Of a DNA stretch of 64,000 bases, positions 34,691-43,640 are shown piece after piece. Source of the stretch: Candidatus Anammoxibacter sp. (GTDB taxonomy: Bacteria > Planctomycetota > Brocadiia > Brocadiales > Anammoxibacteraceae); NCBI GenBank assembly GCA_021777105.1, contig JAIQZQ010000025.1, positions 39,479 to 103,478 of the forward strand, written 5' to 3'. Made by a program: the position numbers and the translations under genes. A model generated the notes under the pieces. It searched no databases. It was not told the DNA's origin and saw only the letters and a program-made list of their open reading frames with translations. Each line of letters begins with the position of its first letter. Positions within the stretch are counted from its first letter, which is position 1.

Positions 34691-34885
34691 GATTTTGTAT
34701 AATGTGAAAATGTTGTTGGATTTATATAATACAGAGGTTTGTTCATTTATGGGGTTGCGCTTATTAAGTTTATCAAATACTATTCCAGAATGCAATACCG
34801 TCGGATTTTAAAAACTTTTTTACCTGAACACGCCTTTATCTGAAAAACAGGAAACTCTAAAATTACAAAAGGTTAAGCGGGTTTC

Positions 34886-34914
34886 TTGACAATATTGCCT
34901 GAAATTGCTAAAAT
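34886..34914 (+). promoter_or_regulatory. Predicted sigma70 promoter of argG
   Basis: Consensus TTGACA (34886-34891), a 17-base spacer and TAAAAT (34909-34914). The predicted start lies near 34921, giving an 84-nt leader to the argG ATG. No arginine operator is evident. Confidence 0.65.
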
Positions 34915-35004
34915 TCCGGCTTGTTAAATGTTTGCAGGTATCTTAATTGACAATAAAATAATAAATAGTGGAATGTTAAATAGAATAAGGGGACGAATAC
35001 AATT

Positions 35005-36270
35005 ATGAGCAAGAAGAAAACAGTTGTTTTGGCATACTCCGGCGGACTTGACACGTCTGTAGCCATAAAATGGATACAGGAAAAATATGATATGGACGTT
35101 ATAACTTTAACGGCCAACCTTGGGGGTGTTGATGATTTTACGGCAATAAAGGAGAAGGCTTTAAAAACCGGGGCAAAAAAGGCAGTGGCTATAGACGCCA
35201 GGGAGCAATTTGTTGAATATTTCATTTTCCCGGCATTGAGGGCGGGCGCGCTGTATGAAAATGTTTATCCCCTTGCCACTGCGCTGGGGAGGCCGTTAAT
35301 AGCTAAATTGCTTGCCGATGTGGCTGTTAAGGAGGGCGCTGACGCTGTGGCGCACGGCAGCACGGGCAAAGGCAACGATCAGGTCAGGTTTGACGTGTCG
35401 TTGCAAGTGTTGGCTCCTCATCTGGAGGTTATTGCTCCGCTTAGGGAGTGGAATATGACTCGGGACGACGCTATTAAATACGCGCAGAAAAACAACATTC
35501 CGATTGCGGTTAATGTTAAGAAACCATATAGCATAGATGAAAATCTGTGGGGTAGGAGCATTGAGTGCGGCGTTTTGGAAGACCCTTGGGTGGAACCACC
35601 CGAGGATGTTTATAAATGGTCGCGCGGAGTAAAAGACGCTCCTGACGAGCCGGAATATGTTGAAATAGGATTTGAGCAGGGAGTCCCAGTGTCATTAAAT
35701 GGAGACAAAAAAAGCGGCATTGATTTAATAGAGGATTTGAGCCGCATTGCCGGCAAACATGGCATTGGCCGCATTGATAACCTTGAAAACAGGCTTATCG
35801 GCATAAAATCGAGGGAGATATATGAGGCTCCGGCCGCTTTGGTTCTGTTTCCCGCGCACAAAGCGCTGGAGAGTCTTGTAATGTCCAAAGACTCATTGCG
35901 GTTTAACGAAGTCGTGTCCGCACGTTACGCGGATATAGTATACAACGGTTTATGGTTTTCGCAATTTCATCAGGATCTGGCTGCGTATGTCGCAAGCAAC
36001 CAGCGTGTCGTAACCGGCGTTGTTCGCGTAAGATTGTCAAAAGGCAGCTGCGTGGTAGTTGGGCGTAAATCAGATAACTCGCTATACAACCGATCCCTTT
36101 CAACCTATGACAGCTCTGACACATTTGACCATAAAGCTGCAATCGGGTTTATTAAACTTTACGGACTTTCACCAAAGATACAGGGGAAATGCCAACTGGA
36201 TATGATGAAAACAGGGTCGGGCGCAAACGCAAAACCTGTAGTGCCGCCGGAGACGGAGTACGAGGATTAA
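35005..36270 (+). CDS. argG: Argininosuccinate synthase
   Basis: ArgG condenses citrulline and aspartate with ATP to argininosuccinate in arginine synthesis. The 421-residue protein is full length, with the ATP-binding 'VVLAYSGGLDTSVAIKWI' at the N-terminus, 'YPLATALGRPLIAK', 'AHGSTGKGNDQVRFD' and 'IDENLWGRSIECG', plus the C-terminal helix region. The aspartate/citrulline-binding stretches are intact. No other arg gene is adjacent, so it stands alone behind its own promoter. Its stop overlaps that of the convergent glycosyltransferase by four bases. Confidence 0.97.
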   Translation: MSKKKTVVLAYSGGLDTSVAIKWIQEKYDMDVITLTANLGGVDDFTAIKEKALKTGAKKAVAIDAREQFVEYFIFPALRAGALYENVYPLATALGRPLIAKLLADVAVKEGADAVAHGSTGKGNDQVRFDVSLQVLAPHLEVIAPLREWNMTRDDAIKYAQKNNIPIAVNVKKPYSIDENLWGRSIECGVLEDPWVEPPEDVYKWSRGVKDAPDEPEYVEIGFEQGVPVSLNGDKKSGIDLIEDLSRIAGKHGIGRIDNLENRLIGIKSREIYEAPAALVLFPAHKALESLVMSKDSLRFNEVVSARYADIVYNGLWFSQFHQDLAAYVASNQRVVTGVVRVRLSKGSCVVVGRKSDNSLYNRSLSTYDSSDTFDHKAAIGFIKLYGLSPKIQGKCQLDMMKTGSGANAKPVVPPETEYED

Positions 36271-37301
36271 CTAAAAGCCTTTGACGCATGGTTTATTACT
36301 TTGTCAATATCCACGTTATTCAGGCATTCTCCGGTTTTGCAGTCAGGATTAGGGGGGCTTTGCGGGCATTGTCCTTTCACAATTCTGACATTCTTACCTC
36401 TTGGCGCCCATATTTCAGGTTCGGTTGGGCCAAAGATTGAAATGGTTGGAGTTCCCACTGAGGCGGCTATGTGCGAGATGCCGCTGTCGTTGCCGATAAA
36501 ACAGTCAACTTTCTCAAGAATTGCGGCAAGTTGAGGTAGGGGGATGCTTTTAGCCTCGTAAGCCTCGTTTGATGAAAAACAGTTTTTAAACTCTTCCGCA
36601 AGTTGGCCATCGGCCGGGCCGGAAATTAGGAGAAGTTTGACTTTGTAGTTGGCGAGCAAATATTTTGCGGTTTTTGCGAAATTCAGCAATGGCCAGTTCT
36701 TTTTTGCGCTGCCACTGCCGGGATGTATTGCCGCTAATTTAGCGGAATAAGCCAAACCATATTTCTTAAAATAGTCTGACGCAAAAGCCTTGTCGTCTTT
36801 AGTTGGAAAAATGTTAGGCGTTCTATTTATCCCGCGTCCATTCTTGTTTAACGAAAGAACTGGTTTTAAGAGATGGTCAATAATGTGTGGTTTATTATCC
36901 TGTGTGTTTGAATGATGATTACAGTAACGCGCATACGGGAGAGGATCGAAAGATATTACATTTGCCGCTCCGATTTTTTTTAGGTTGTCTGTGAATGTAT
37001 TGCCGCTATCCTTAAGATATGAAACGATCAAATCAAAATTAGTTATATAAGCAGCTAACTGTTTTGGGAAATCCGTGGAGCCTGATAAAAATAGGGGGGA
37101 TATATCTCCGCGATCAAAATTACTTGTGTTGTCCGCGTAAAACCTGCCTTTGGCAAGTTCAACAATTGACGGTTTTCCTAATATTTCAACATAAGCGTTT
37201 GAAAAATTCTCGCGTAAAACCTTTAACGCCGGAAGTGTTTGAACGAAATCGCCTATCGCGCATGGCCGGATTATTAGAATTCTGTCAATCTTTTTAATCA
37301 A
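36267..37301 (-). CDS. Glycosyltransferase family 9 (heptosyltransferase-like)
   Basis: GT9 enzymes transfer heptose from ADP-heptose to the lipopolysaccharide core. The 344-residue product has the N-terminal 'RILIIRPCAIGDFVQTLPALKVLRENF', a middle 'LAAIHPGSGSAKKNWPLLNFAKTAKYL' nucleotide-sugar region, and the C-terminal 'CFIGNDSGISHIAASVGTPTISIFGPTEPEIWAP'. These are the family motifs; the acceptor cannot be told. It supports an outer membrane with LPS-like glycans. Convergent with argG, overlapping by four bases. Confidence 0.93.
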   Translation of the reverse strand: MIKKIDRILIIRPCAIGDFVQTLPALKVLRENFSNAYVEILGKPSIVELAKGRFYADNTSNFDRGDISPLFLSGSTDFPKQLAAYITNFDLIVSYLKDSGNTFTDNLKKIGAANVISFDPLPYARYCNHHSNTQDNKPHIIDHLLKPVLSLNKNGRGINRTPNIFPTKDDKAFASDYFKKYGLAYSAKLAAIHPGSGSAKKNWPLLNFAKTAKYLLANYKVKLLLISGPADGQLAEEFKNCFSSNEAYEAKSIPLPQLAAILEKVDCFIGNDSGISHIAASVGTPTISIFGPTEPEIWAPRGKNVRIVKGQCPQSPPNPDCKTGECLNNVDIDKVINHASKAFS

Positions 37302-37399
37302 TAGTTTTGGAAATCGGAATTTGTTGGAAATTGAAACCGAGGCTTAAAACAATGAGGGCTGTTCCGGCAAAATAAATGTCGAAACAGCCTTTAAAAGCA

Positions 37400-39751
37400 T
37401 TAATCAGCTGAGGTAAACACGTAATCGTTAGAGCCCCATGTGTTGTCGGTAAACTGCGTCCACAACCTTACATAAACAGTGCTTGCGTCTGTCGGCAGTC
37501 CATTTACCGTTCGTGAAAGGTTGGCGCCTTCTGACTGCCCATAAAGGTTCCAGCTTCCGACGCCCTGGTTGCCTATGTCAAGCCAATATCTGCTTGCTAA
37601 TGTGCCTGATCCCCATGTAAATGTATGCGATGAACCGGAAAGCGTCCCGCTTGTGCCGGATGTCAGAACTGCAGCCGTTCCGGAACTGACCGAGACGCTG
37701 CTACTTGAACTTGCGGCGTTATATGATACATCATTAAAGTGCCATGAAGTTATGTTTGTGGCCCTCGTCCAAATGCGCGCGTAAACTTTGCCGCTGGTTG
37801 GTATGGTTGAGACAACTTTATCGGTAGGGGTGCCGGTGCCGGTGGTTGACAAGGCTCCGCTAAAGATTTCATTTCCTCCCGGATTGGTTCCCACATATAA
37901 CCACCATGTGTCCGCTGCTACTGTTCCTAATTTCCATTTAAATGTGACTGATGAGCTGCCGATTGTGGAGTCTCCTGCCGGGTCGGTAATCACGGCGTAT
38001 GGGTTGGCCGGCGCCACCAGGGTGGCGGTGGCGGACAATTCAACCAAATGATTTGAAAATGTCGGCACTGCGGAATTGCTTGGATTGTTTGGTATTGACA
38101 CAAACGCGGTCTTGGTGCCGACCGACAAAGGCGTCCAACGGATTGAAAAACCGCAACTGGATGTGGCGACATTTGAACATGTGTCGGTGCCTATTGTAAA
38201 TTCAGGATTGTCGGCGCCGGTAATAGTAAGGTCGGCAAATGCCACATTGCTGCCGGTGGCCGAAGTCACTGCAAAGTTTATTGTTTCAATTGTTGTTGTG
38301 CCCACTTCGTTTGACGCAAATGCCCCTGTGGACGGGCTGACCAGAATGTTATCGGCTGAGCTTAATTTCCACACAAAATAGTCTTCGGCAAGGCTGTACA
38401 TGCCGCCTGCGGTAGAGATGGTTATGGCTGTCGGCGTGCCTTCGACCGTGCCGGTGACATAAACTTTACCGCCGCTGCTGTCAAGCGCGACATCATAAGC
38501 CACATCCCTGTAAGGCGAGCCTAAAAGGCTTGTCCACTGCACTGCCCCGCTTGTCGGATCGTATTTTGAAATAAACGCGTCAAAACTGCCGGCATTTGAT
38601 ACCGAACCGTGGCTGCCTTCAGTATAACCGGCTATGAAAAGGCTGTTTGAGTCAACCACTATGCTGTTTCCGCAATCATTGCCAATTGTTCCAATAAGTC
38701 TGGTCCATTGGAGAACTCCGCTACTGTTAAATTTTGACACAAACGCGTCCTCGCTGCCGGCGTTGCCTGTTGTGGTGGAAGTGTCAAGGGCGCCCTGTGT
38801 GCAACCGGTGATAAACACATTGTTGGTTGGGTCAACCGCGACGGCTCGCGCCTCATCATTGCCGACTGTTCCTATTTGTGTAGTCCATGTTTTAGTGCCT
38901 AAAATACTAAGCTTAATTACAAAGGCGTCGTACCCGCCGGAATTGGAACCGCTGTCGCCAAGGCTGCCGGTGGTTCTACCGGCCACATATAAATTGCCGG
39001 CTGCGTCAACGTCAATGCCCCGCCCTCTGTCATCTCCCGTAGAACCAAATGATTTAGGCCAACCGGATGAAAGAGACAAGTTTGAAAGTGAACTTTTTGA
39101 AACAAAGTAATCGTAAGCTCCGGCGTTCGTGCTTGAGCCTATGTTGCCTGAGGTGTCTCCGACTGTATAGACAAAACCGTTGGTGGCGTCTACCGCTACG
39201 CTATGCCCTTTGTCGTCGCCGGTTGTTCCAAAAATATTAATAGCCGACGCTACTCCGCTGGTATCCATTTTTAAAATATATGCGTCGGAGCTTTTATTGC
39301 CGGTTGTTATTGAGCCGTTTGTGATGCCTACGGTGGCGCTGGAAGTAATAGTGCCCTGGGTATATCCTGTGACGTAGAGCATTGTTGAAGTGGTAGCCTC
39401 TGTGGCAATGTCAAGCGCCACGTCGGTTTCAGTCGCGCCGAAAAGTTCCGTCCATTGCAACGAAGCCGTGTTGGTTCCGTGTTTTGCAATAAAGCTGTCG
39501 CTCCCGCCAAATTTAGTATTTGCAGCGCCGGAGGTGTTGGTGCCTATTCCATGGTGTGATTTGCCGACTACAAACACGAAGTCTCCGTTTACGTCGATGG
39601 CAATGCCGTTGCCAACATCGTTAACGCTGGTGCCGGTCACGGTTGTCCATGTGCCTGCGCCAAGCGCGCTCGGCATTGATATAGCCAAAATCGGCAACAA
39701 AAACGCAAAAAAGAGTGTGATAAATATATAAGATTTAATTGCCGATCTCAT
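37400..39751 (-). CDS. Secreted SBBP beta-propeller protein
   Basis: The 783-residue protein starts with a signal peptide (MRSAIKSYIFITLFFAFLLPILAISMPSALGAG). About seven SBBP repeats follow (about 35-455), each with a 'DAFVSKFNSSGVLQWTRLIGT-GND-GNSIVVD' layout and a 'V.G.T.G' strand, likely one beta-propeller. Next comes an ASH-like/choice-of-anchor-D domain (about 465-590, 'TGADNPEFTIGTDTCSN', 'SCGFSIRWTPLSVGTKTAFVSI'). Two copies of a small domain end the protein (about 600-783, 'WWLYVGTNPGG...' and 'RYWLDIGNQGVG...', both finishing in 'VYARIWT/VYVRLWT'). An extracellular structural or adhesive role is inferred. Confidence 0.9.
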   Translation of the reverse strand: MRSAIKSYIFITLFFAFLLPILAISMPSALGAGTWTTVTGTSVNDVGNGIAIDVNGDFVFVVGKSHHGIGTNTSGAANTKFGGSDSFIAKHGTNTASLQWTELFGATETDVALDIATEATTSTMLYVTGYTQGTITSSATVGITNGSITTGNKSSDAYILKMDTSGVASAINIFGTTGDDKGHSVAVDATNGFVYTVGDTSGNIGSSTNAGAYDYFVSKSSLSNLSLSSGWPKSFGSTGDDRGRGIDVDAAGNLYVAGRTTGSLGDSGSNSGGYDAFVIKLSILGTKTWTTQIGTVGNDEARAVAVDPTNNVFITGCTQGALDTSTTTGNAGSEDAFVSKFNSSGVLQWTRLIGTIGNDCGNSIVVDSNSLFIAGYTEGSHGSVSNAGSFDAFISKYDPTSGAVQWTSLLGSPYRDVAYDVALDSSGGKVYVTGTVEGTPTAITISTAGGMYSLAEDYFVWKLSSADNILVSPSTGAFASNEVGTTTIETINFAVTSATGSNVAFADLTITGADNPEFTIGTDTCSNVATSSCGFSIRWTPLSVGTKTAFVSIPNNPSNSAVPTFSNHLVELSATATLVAPANPYAVITDPAGDSTIGSSSVTFKWKLGTVAADTWWLYVGTNPGGNEIFSGALSTTGTGTPTDKVVSTIPTSGKVYARIWTRATNITSWHFNDVSYNAASSSSSVSVSSGTAAVLTSGTSGTLSGSSHTFTWGSGTLASRYWLDIGNQGVGSWNLYGQSEGANLSRTVNGLPTDASTVYVRLWTQFTDNTWGSNDYVFTSAD

Positions 39752-39877
39752 ATATGTCCCCTTTTAATTTTTAATTTAGATAAAATTAACCACAATAAAG
39801 CCCAAGTTATTTCTTTCCGAACCATAAATGCAAAATAAAAGGCACCTTTTAAATTAATAAATGCAGCCTTTTATTTT

Positions 39878-40228
39878 TTACCTCAAAGGAGGCGGTGTAT
39901 CCTTAAAACATTTAATTGTAGTGCCTGTTGGATTTATATCCGTCCATCTGCTGTGTGTTCCATCCTGAATCATTGAGTAAGAGTTGATTGTTATCTTGTC
40001 GCCTGCGTATTCATCTGCAATTTCAAAGTTGCCGTCGGCGTCCGTCATAATTTCAAAACTCTCTCCCGGGGGGGTATAAAATTTAGCGTCAAAATATGTC
40101 CATTCAATAGGTTCTCCATTTTCGTTTATTACTTTAATAAAAACTTCTCCATTGACTTTATAAATACTTGCTGTGCCCATAAGCATGAGAGCGGCAAGCC
40201 CTAAAACAAACACAAAAGATTTTTTCAT
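39878..40228 (-). CDS. Small exported protein with a carboxypeptidase-regulatory-like domain
   Basis: The start is ATG 40228, set by GGAGGAG eight bases upstream; a longer frame adds a basic heptapeptide only. The 116-residue product has a signal peptide (MKKSFVFVLGLAALMLMGTASI) and one beta-sandwich-like unit 'VFIKVINENGEPIEWTYFDAKFYTPPGESFEIMTDADGNFEIADEYAGDKITI', the pattern of transthyretin/CarboxypepD_reg modules. It ends CFKDTPPPLR. Function unknown; co-oriented with the SBBP gene, with 126 bases between. Confidence 0.75.
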   Translation of the reverse strand: MKKSFVFVLGLAALMLMGTASIYKVNGEVFIKVINENGEPIEWTYFDAKFYTPPGESFEIMTDADGNFEIADEYAGDKITINSYSMIQDGTHSRWTDINPTGTTIKCFKDTPPPLR

Positions 40229-40525
40229 TAGAACTCTCCTCCTTTTCAAAATAAAAAAATAAACAATACTATAGTATAATAGTTTTTTAACTGTTGTTAA
40301 ATAAAAAACATGCTAAACAAGATAATAAATAAGATGTTTTAATTTAAAGCCATTAATCAATTATCGGCAGTTTTCAGTTTAAATTAAGCGGAAAATAAAA
40401 AAATAAGATTTTAAGCATATAAGCCGCTTTTCTTAGTATTCTGTATTATACCATCAAAAGGTATGTAATTTGTAAATTTACATTGAGCGGACCCTAAGGC
40501 CATTTTATAAAAATACTGTAAAGTG

Positions 40526-40554
40526 TTGACTTGTCAGGCGCCTTGATTTATTAT
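40526..40554 (+). promoter_or_regulatory. Predicted promoter of the carbonic anhydrase gene
   Basis: TTGACT (40526-40531), 17 bases, then TATTAT (40549-40554). The start would be near 40561 with a leader of about 97 nt. Confidence 0.55.
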
Positions 40555-40657
40555 ATTCGCAAATAAATTGAAAATGGGTGTTTTGGATGGACCATAAGTT
40601 TTAATATCAGGTTCTTTTATTAAGAGCTATTTTTTTTTATTTTCAGAGGAGAAATTG

Positions 40658-41461
40658 ATGAAAAAGTTGCATGTTATAGGGGGGATAGCTTTATCTTTGA
40701 TTGTTGTTGTTAGCGCAAACGTTTTTGCCGGCGATCACAGCCCTGGAGGCCATGCTACGCACTGGGGATATAAAGGGGACGGCGGACCTGGAAATTGGGG
40801 AAAACTTTCAGATGAGTACTCTGTGTGCGCCAGCGGTAAAAGCCAGTCGCCGATTAACATCCCAAAATCAGGCATTCTTGAAGTAGACACAGGCGGAATT
40901 AAGTTTGATTACAATGTATCACCGTTAAAGGTGCTTAATAACGGGCATACAATCCAGATTAATTGCGCTCCAGATAGTTCTATAAAAATTGGAGCAAAAA
41001 CTTATAAACTTTTGCAGTTCCATTTCCATAGCCCAAGCGAAAATATGGTTGGCGGCAGTCATCACAGGATGGAGGCGCATCTTGTTCATAAAAATGACGA
41101 TGGTCAGCTGGCCGTTGTCGGCGTGTTTATAAAGGAAGGCAAGGAGAATAACTTTATAAAGACTTTATGGGATAACATTCATATTGAAGTCGGCCATGAA
41201 AATGTGGTTAAAGATGTTTCAATAAACCCGGCGGATTTATTGCCTGAAAACGGCTCTTATTACCATTTCTCCGGTTCTCTAACAACGCCTCCATGTTCTG
41301 AAAACGTTAACTGGAATGTGTTAACAACGCCTATTGAAGCTTCAAAAAACCAAATAAGCAAATTTCTTTTATTGGTTGGTGAAAATGCAAGACCTGTGCA
41401 GTCGGTTAATAACAGGTCGTTGATCCAAATAAACACAGGCGATATTGATTTTGTAAAATAG
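40658..41461 (+). CDS. Exported alpha-carbonic anhydrase
   Basis: Alpha-carbonic anhydrases interconvert CO2 and bicarbonate with a zinc ion. The 267-residue product from ATG 40658 (AGAGGAG upstream) has a signal peptide (to about residue 24), so it works in the periplasm. Family motifs are complete: 'HWGYKGDGGPGNWG', 'SQSPINIP', the zinc ligands H122 and H124 in QFHFH and H141 in EAHLVH, and 'YYHFSGSLTTPPCSENVNWNVL'. It has its own promoter and a strong terminator, so it is monocistronic. Confidence 0.96.
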   Translation: MKKLHVIGGIALSLIVVVSANVFAGDHSPGGHATHWGYKGDGGPGNWGKLSDEYSVCASGKSQSPINIPKSGILEVDTGGIKFDYNVSPLKVLNNGHTIQINCAPDSSIKIGAKTYKLLQFHFHSPSENMVGGSHHRMEAHLVHKNDDGQLAVVGVFIKEGKENNFIKTLWDNIHIEVGHENVVKDVSINPADLLPENGSYYHFSGSLTTPPCSENVNWNVLTTPIEASKNQISKFLLLVGENARPVQSVNNRSLIQINTGDIDFVK

Positions 41462-41512
41462 GTTTAGTTTTAAGCCTTGATGAAACAAAATCATCTCGCG
41501 TGGTAAACATTT

Positions 41513-41555
41513 AAGAGCTATCTGGAATTTCGGTTCCTGATAGCTCTTTTTTTTT
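41513..41555 (+). terminator. Intrinsic terminator of the carbonic anhydrase gene
   Basis: AAGAGCTATC (41513-41522) pairs perfectly with GATAGCTCTT (41539-41548), followed by a run of T to 41555. Confidence 0.9.
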
Positions 41556-41659
41556 GAATAAAATATACTTTTCCAACAGATTTATCTAAAACAATTGGAA
41601 TTTATTTAGATTTCACTCTTTTGCAAAGATGGAGCGGGGGAAATCTGAGCAAAATATAC

Positions 41660-42196
41660 CTACCTGTTTTTACAAATAATTTTAGAGAATTTTATCCAAA
41701 ATTTTAATGAATTGTCCACAACAGAATTAACTTTGCCGGGATCCTTAAACGTAATCATTACGGTTCCATCTATGAATCCGTCCTCAAATGAGTCAATTGT
41801 TAACCTGCCCCTTGCGCTAGTCAATGGATCAAGCGGAGGCACGCAAAAGCACATAGCAGAGGCAGTTGGATGAATATCCGGGCTGTTTAGCAGTTTTATC
41901 GGCGATCCTAATGGTATTTGCGAAATATCATCTATTTTAATGTCAAGGGTAAAGAAGGTTTCTTCATCCGCTATCCGTTCATCAATATCATTTACCGCGT
42001 CAAATATCAGTAGAACTTCAGAATCATTGGTTATGCAACGCCCCTTGATCTCCTTAAGCGCGAGCATGGGTTTGCCGTCCATCACAACACGCATATGAAT
42101 ATTGCTTCCATGAAATCCTGACGCTGCAAGGGCAAATATAATAATAAAAGCGGAAATAAATACATTCTTTTGCGTAAAACATCCATTAATAGTCAT
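41660..42196 (-). CDS. Exported protein of unknown function
   Basis: No family recognised. The 178-residue product has a signal-like N-terminus (FISAFIIIFALAASGFHG), then a beta-rich body ('MRVVMDGKPMLALKEIKGRCITNDSEVLLIFDAV', 'FFTLDIKIDDISQIPLGSPIKL', 'ARGRLTIDSFEDGFIDGTVMITFKDPG') that looks like a single sandwich domain. Four cysteines (C48 in GRC, two in MCFC, one near the C-terminus) could form disulfides. AAGGAGAGATT precedes the ATG. It is probably periplasmic or secreted. Confidence 0.72.
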   Translation of the reverse strand: MTINGCFTQKNVFISAFIIIFALAASGFHGSNIHMRVVMDGKPMLALKEIKGRCITNDSEVLLIFDAVNDIDERIADEETFFTLDIKIDDISQIPLGSPIKLLNSPDIHPTASAMCFCVPPLDPLTSARGRLTIDSFEDGFIDGTVMITFKDPGKVNSVVDNSLKFWIKFSKIICKNR

Positions 42197-42339
42197 AATC
42201 TCTCCTTTTAAAAATTTTTACCTTGATTTGCTACTGCCAACCAGTTTAACATTTTAAGAACTTCAATTTTATTGAATTTGATTATAAATGCAAGTTAATA
42301 TATGCTCGCTAAAGCGCGAGATTATGGAGTTTAAACAAA

Positions 42340-42630
42340 ATGGAATATTTAGTTACCGCTTATGACGGCAAGGACGCCGGGGCAAAAGAAAGAAGGCTAA
42401 ATGCCAGGCAGGCGCATCTTGATAACGCAAGGTTGATGAAAGAAAACGGCTCATTTATTAGCGGCGGCGCAATTCTCGATGAAAATGGCGAGATGATCGG
42501 CTCTACCCTGCATGTTGAGTTTGAATCTAAGGAACTCCTTGATAACTGGATCAAAACCGATCCGTACGTCACCGGAAATGTTTGGGTTGACATTGATATC
42601 CTCCCAATAAAGCTTGCGTTACGGGATTAA
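42340..42630 (+). CDS. YciI-family protein
   Basis: The 96-residue product is a ferredoxin-like YciI/DGPF fold ('EYLVTAYDGKDAGAKERRLNARQAHLDNARLMKENGSFISGGAILDENGEMIGS', 'TDPYVTGNVWVDIDILPIKLAL'). The H26 within 'RQAHLDN' and the D74 in 'TDPY' occupy the family's conserved active-site-like positions. No reaction is established for most members. It is monocistronic and convergent with the peroxiredoxin gene. Confidence 0.9.
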   Translation: MEYLVTAYDGKDAGAKERRLNARQAHLDNARLMKENGSFISGGAILDENGEMIGSTLHVEFESKELLDNWIKTDPYVTGNVWVDIDILPIKLALRD

Positions 42631-42703
42631 TACTGTGCGATTTTAAATTGCATAAATAGCGGCGCCGTCATCCTTGCCATTGGTTTTAATCATTGTATTG
42701 TTC

Positions 42704-43381
42704 CTATTTTGGCCCAGTTATGAGTGCATGCGCGGCTTTTAAAAGCTCTTTTGGGCTTAAACGCGTTTTATAATCAGGGTTGGTGTATTTAAATTGCACA
42801 ATGCCATCTTTGTTAATAATGAAAACTGATGGAACCGGTAGAAGATGGTGGCTTTCGCCTGAAGCTTCCTCGATATCAATCCCAAATTCGTTTAGCTTTT
42901 TAATAGTAACATCATCCAACTTAAACGCAATTCCAAACGCGGGCGCAGCCTCAAGCTTGCTGTCAGAGGCTAAAAGGTATTTGTATTGGTTTTGCTCAAT
43001 ATTTTCAGCCAATTTTGCCGGACTATCAGGGCTTATGGCAATAATGCGGTAACCAAGACCGTTTAGCTCTTGCTCTATTTTACGCAGTTGACCCAACTGC
43101 AAATTGCAGTACGGTCACCAACCACCCCTGAAAAACACCGTTATTATCGGTGATTGTTTATAGAAATCTTCAAGACTTAACTCTTTATTCTCAGGCGACC
43201 TCAGAGTAACGGGCGGAACTTTATCTCCGATATTTAGAGGCTTTGTCTCCTCCGCTGATAACGGAATTTCATAACCAGAGCCGGCAACTGATTTGCCAGT
43301 GTTCAATAAAAGCAAAGCGCAAAATATAGAAAGAGTCAAGAACATGGAACACTCTTTGCCCATAAATATTTTTAACTTCAT
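42704..43381 (-). CDS. Exported peroxiredoxin-like selenoprotein (UxxC)
   Basis: A thioredoxin-fold peroxidase of the 'RGGWCPYCN' peroxiredoxin-like group, predicted to reduce peroxides. The start is ATG 43381, set by AAAGGAG. The N-terminus has a signal sequence (about 1-34, FLTLSIFCALLLLNTGKSVAG), so it acts outside the cytoplasm. At codon 89 the active-site cysteine is replaced by TGA (43117-43115): ...FFRGGW-U-PYCNLQLGQLRK..., in frame on both sides, giving 225 residues with Sec89 and resolving Cys92. The downstream half (SPDSPAKLAENIEQNQYKYLLASDSK, FIINKDGIVQFKYTNPDYKTR) is uninterrupted. A hairpin fitting a bacterial SECIS begins 14 bases after the UGA. TGA is a normal stop elsewhere in the window, so recoding is local. 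A nonsense mutation is unlikely given the exact Cys-to-UGA position. Confidence 0.9.
43084..43100 (-). promoter_or_regulatory. Bacterial SECIS element of the selenoprotein gene
   Basis: In the mRNA, GCAGUUG-GGU-CAACUGC forms a 7-bp perfect stem with a GGU apical loop. The stem starts 14 bases after the UGA and the loop G is 21 bases after it, inside the 16-37-base range of bacterial SECIS hairpins, which require a G in the first loop positions. An alternative ACUGCA/UGCAGU hairpin overlaps its 5' arm. Confidence 0.8.
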
Positions 43382-43404
43382 AATTTCTCCTTTTGTTAAT
43401 GGGT

Positions 43405-43433
43405 CGGCAAGAAATAACTTGGTCTTTCTTGCC
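43405..43433 (+). repeat. Dispersed repeat family F
   Basis: GGCAAGAAATAACTTGGTCT, then TTCTTGCC: ends are inverted (GGCAAGAA/TTCTTGCC). Related stretches occur at 27437-27470, and on the other strand at 39798-39825 and 47725-47755. This copy lies in the 5' leader of the selenoprotein gene. Confidence 0.6.
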
Positions 43434-43640
43434 TTTAGATACTTACTTCGTAATTGGGATAAAGCTTCAAAATAAATATATTTGAAAGCGTTTATTATTG
43501 CTTTTAATCTTTTAGCCGTCAATTTAATTCCTTATCGTATAGAACGTTGGCAACGCTGATTTTTAGGGATAGATTTAAAACAATCGATAAAGACACGGAA
43601 TGATTCTAAAAAAACAAAAAAGTATAGAACGCAGATGATA

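Noticed and set aside
33626..34795. Longer HD-GYP start at 34795
   Set aside because: The extra 35 residues show no family similarity; ATG 34690 begins the DUF3391 pattern.
42704..43522. Two separate minus-strand genes or a pseudogene split by a stop
   Set aside because: The halves are in the same frame, the stop replaces exactly the catalytic cysteine, and a SECIS-like hairpin follows; a random nonsense mutation would not predict this.
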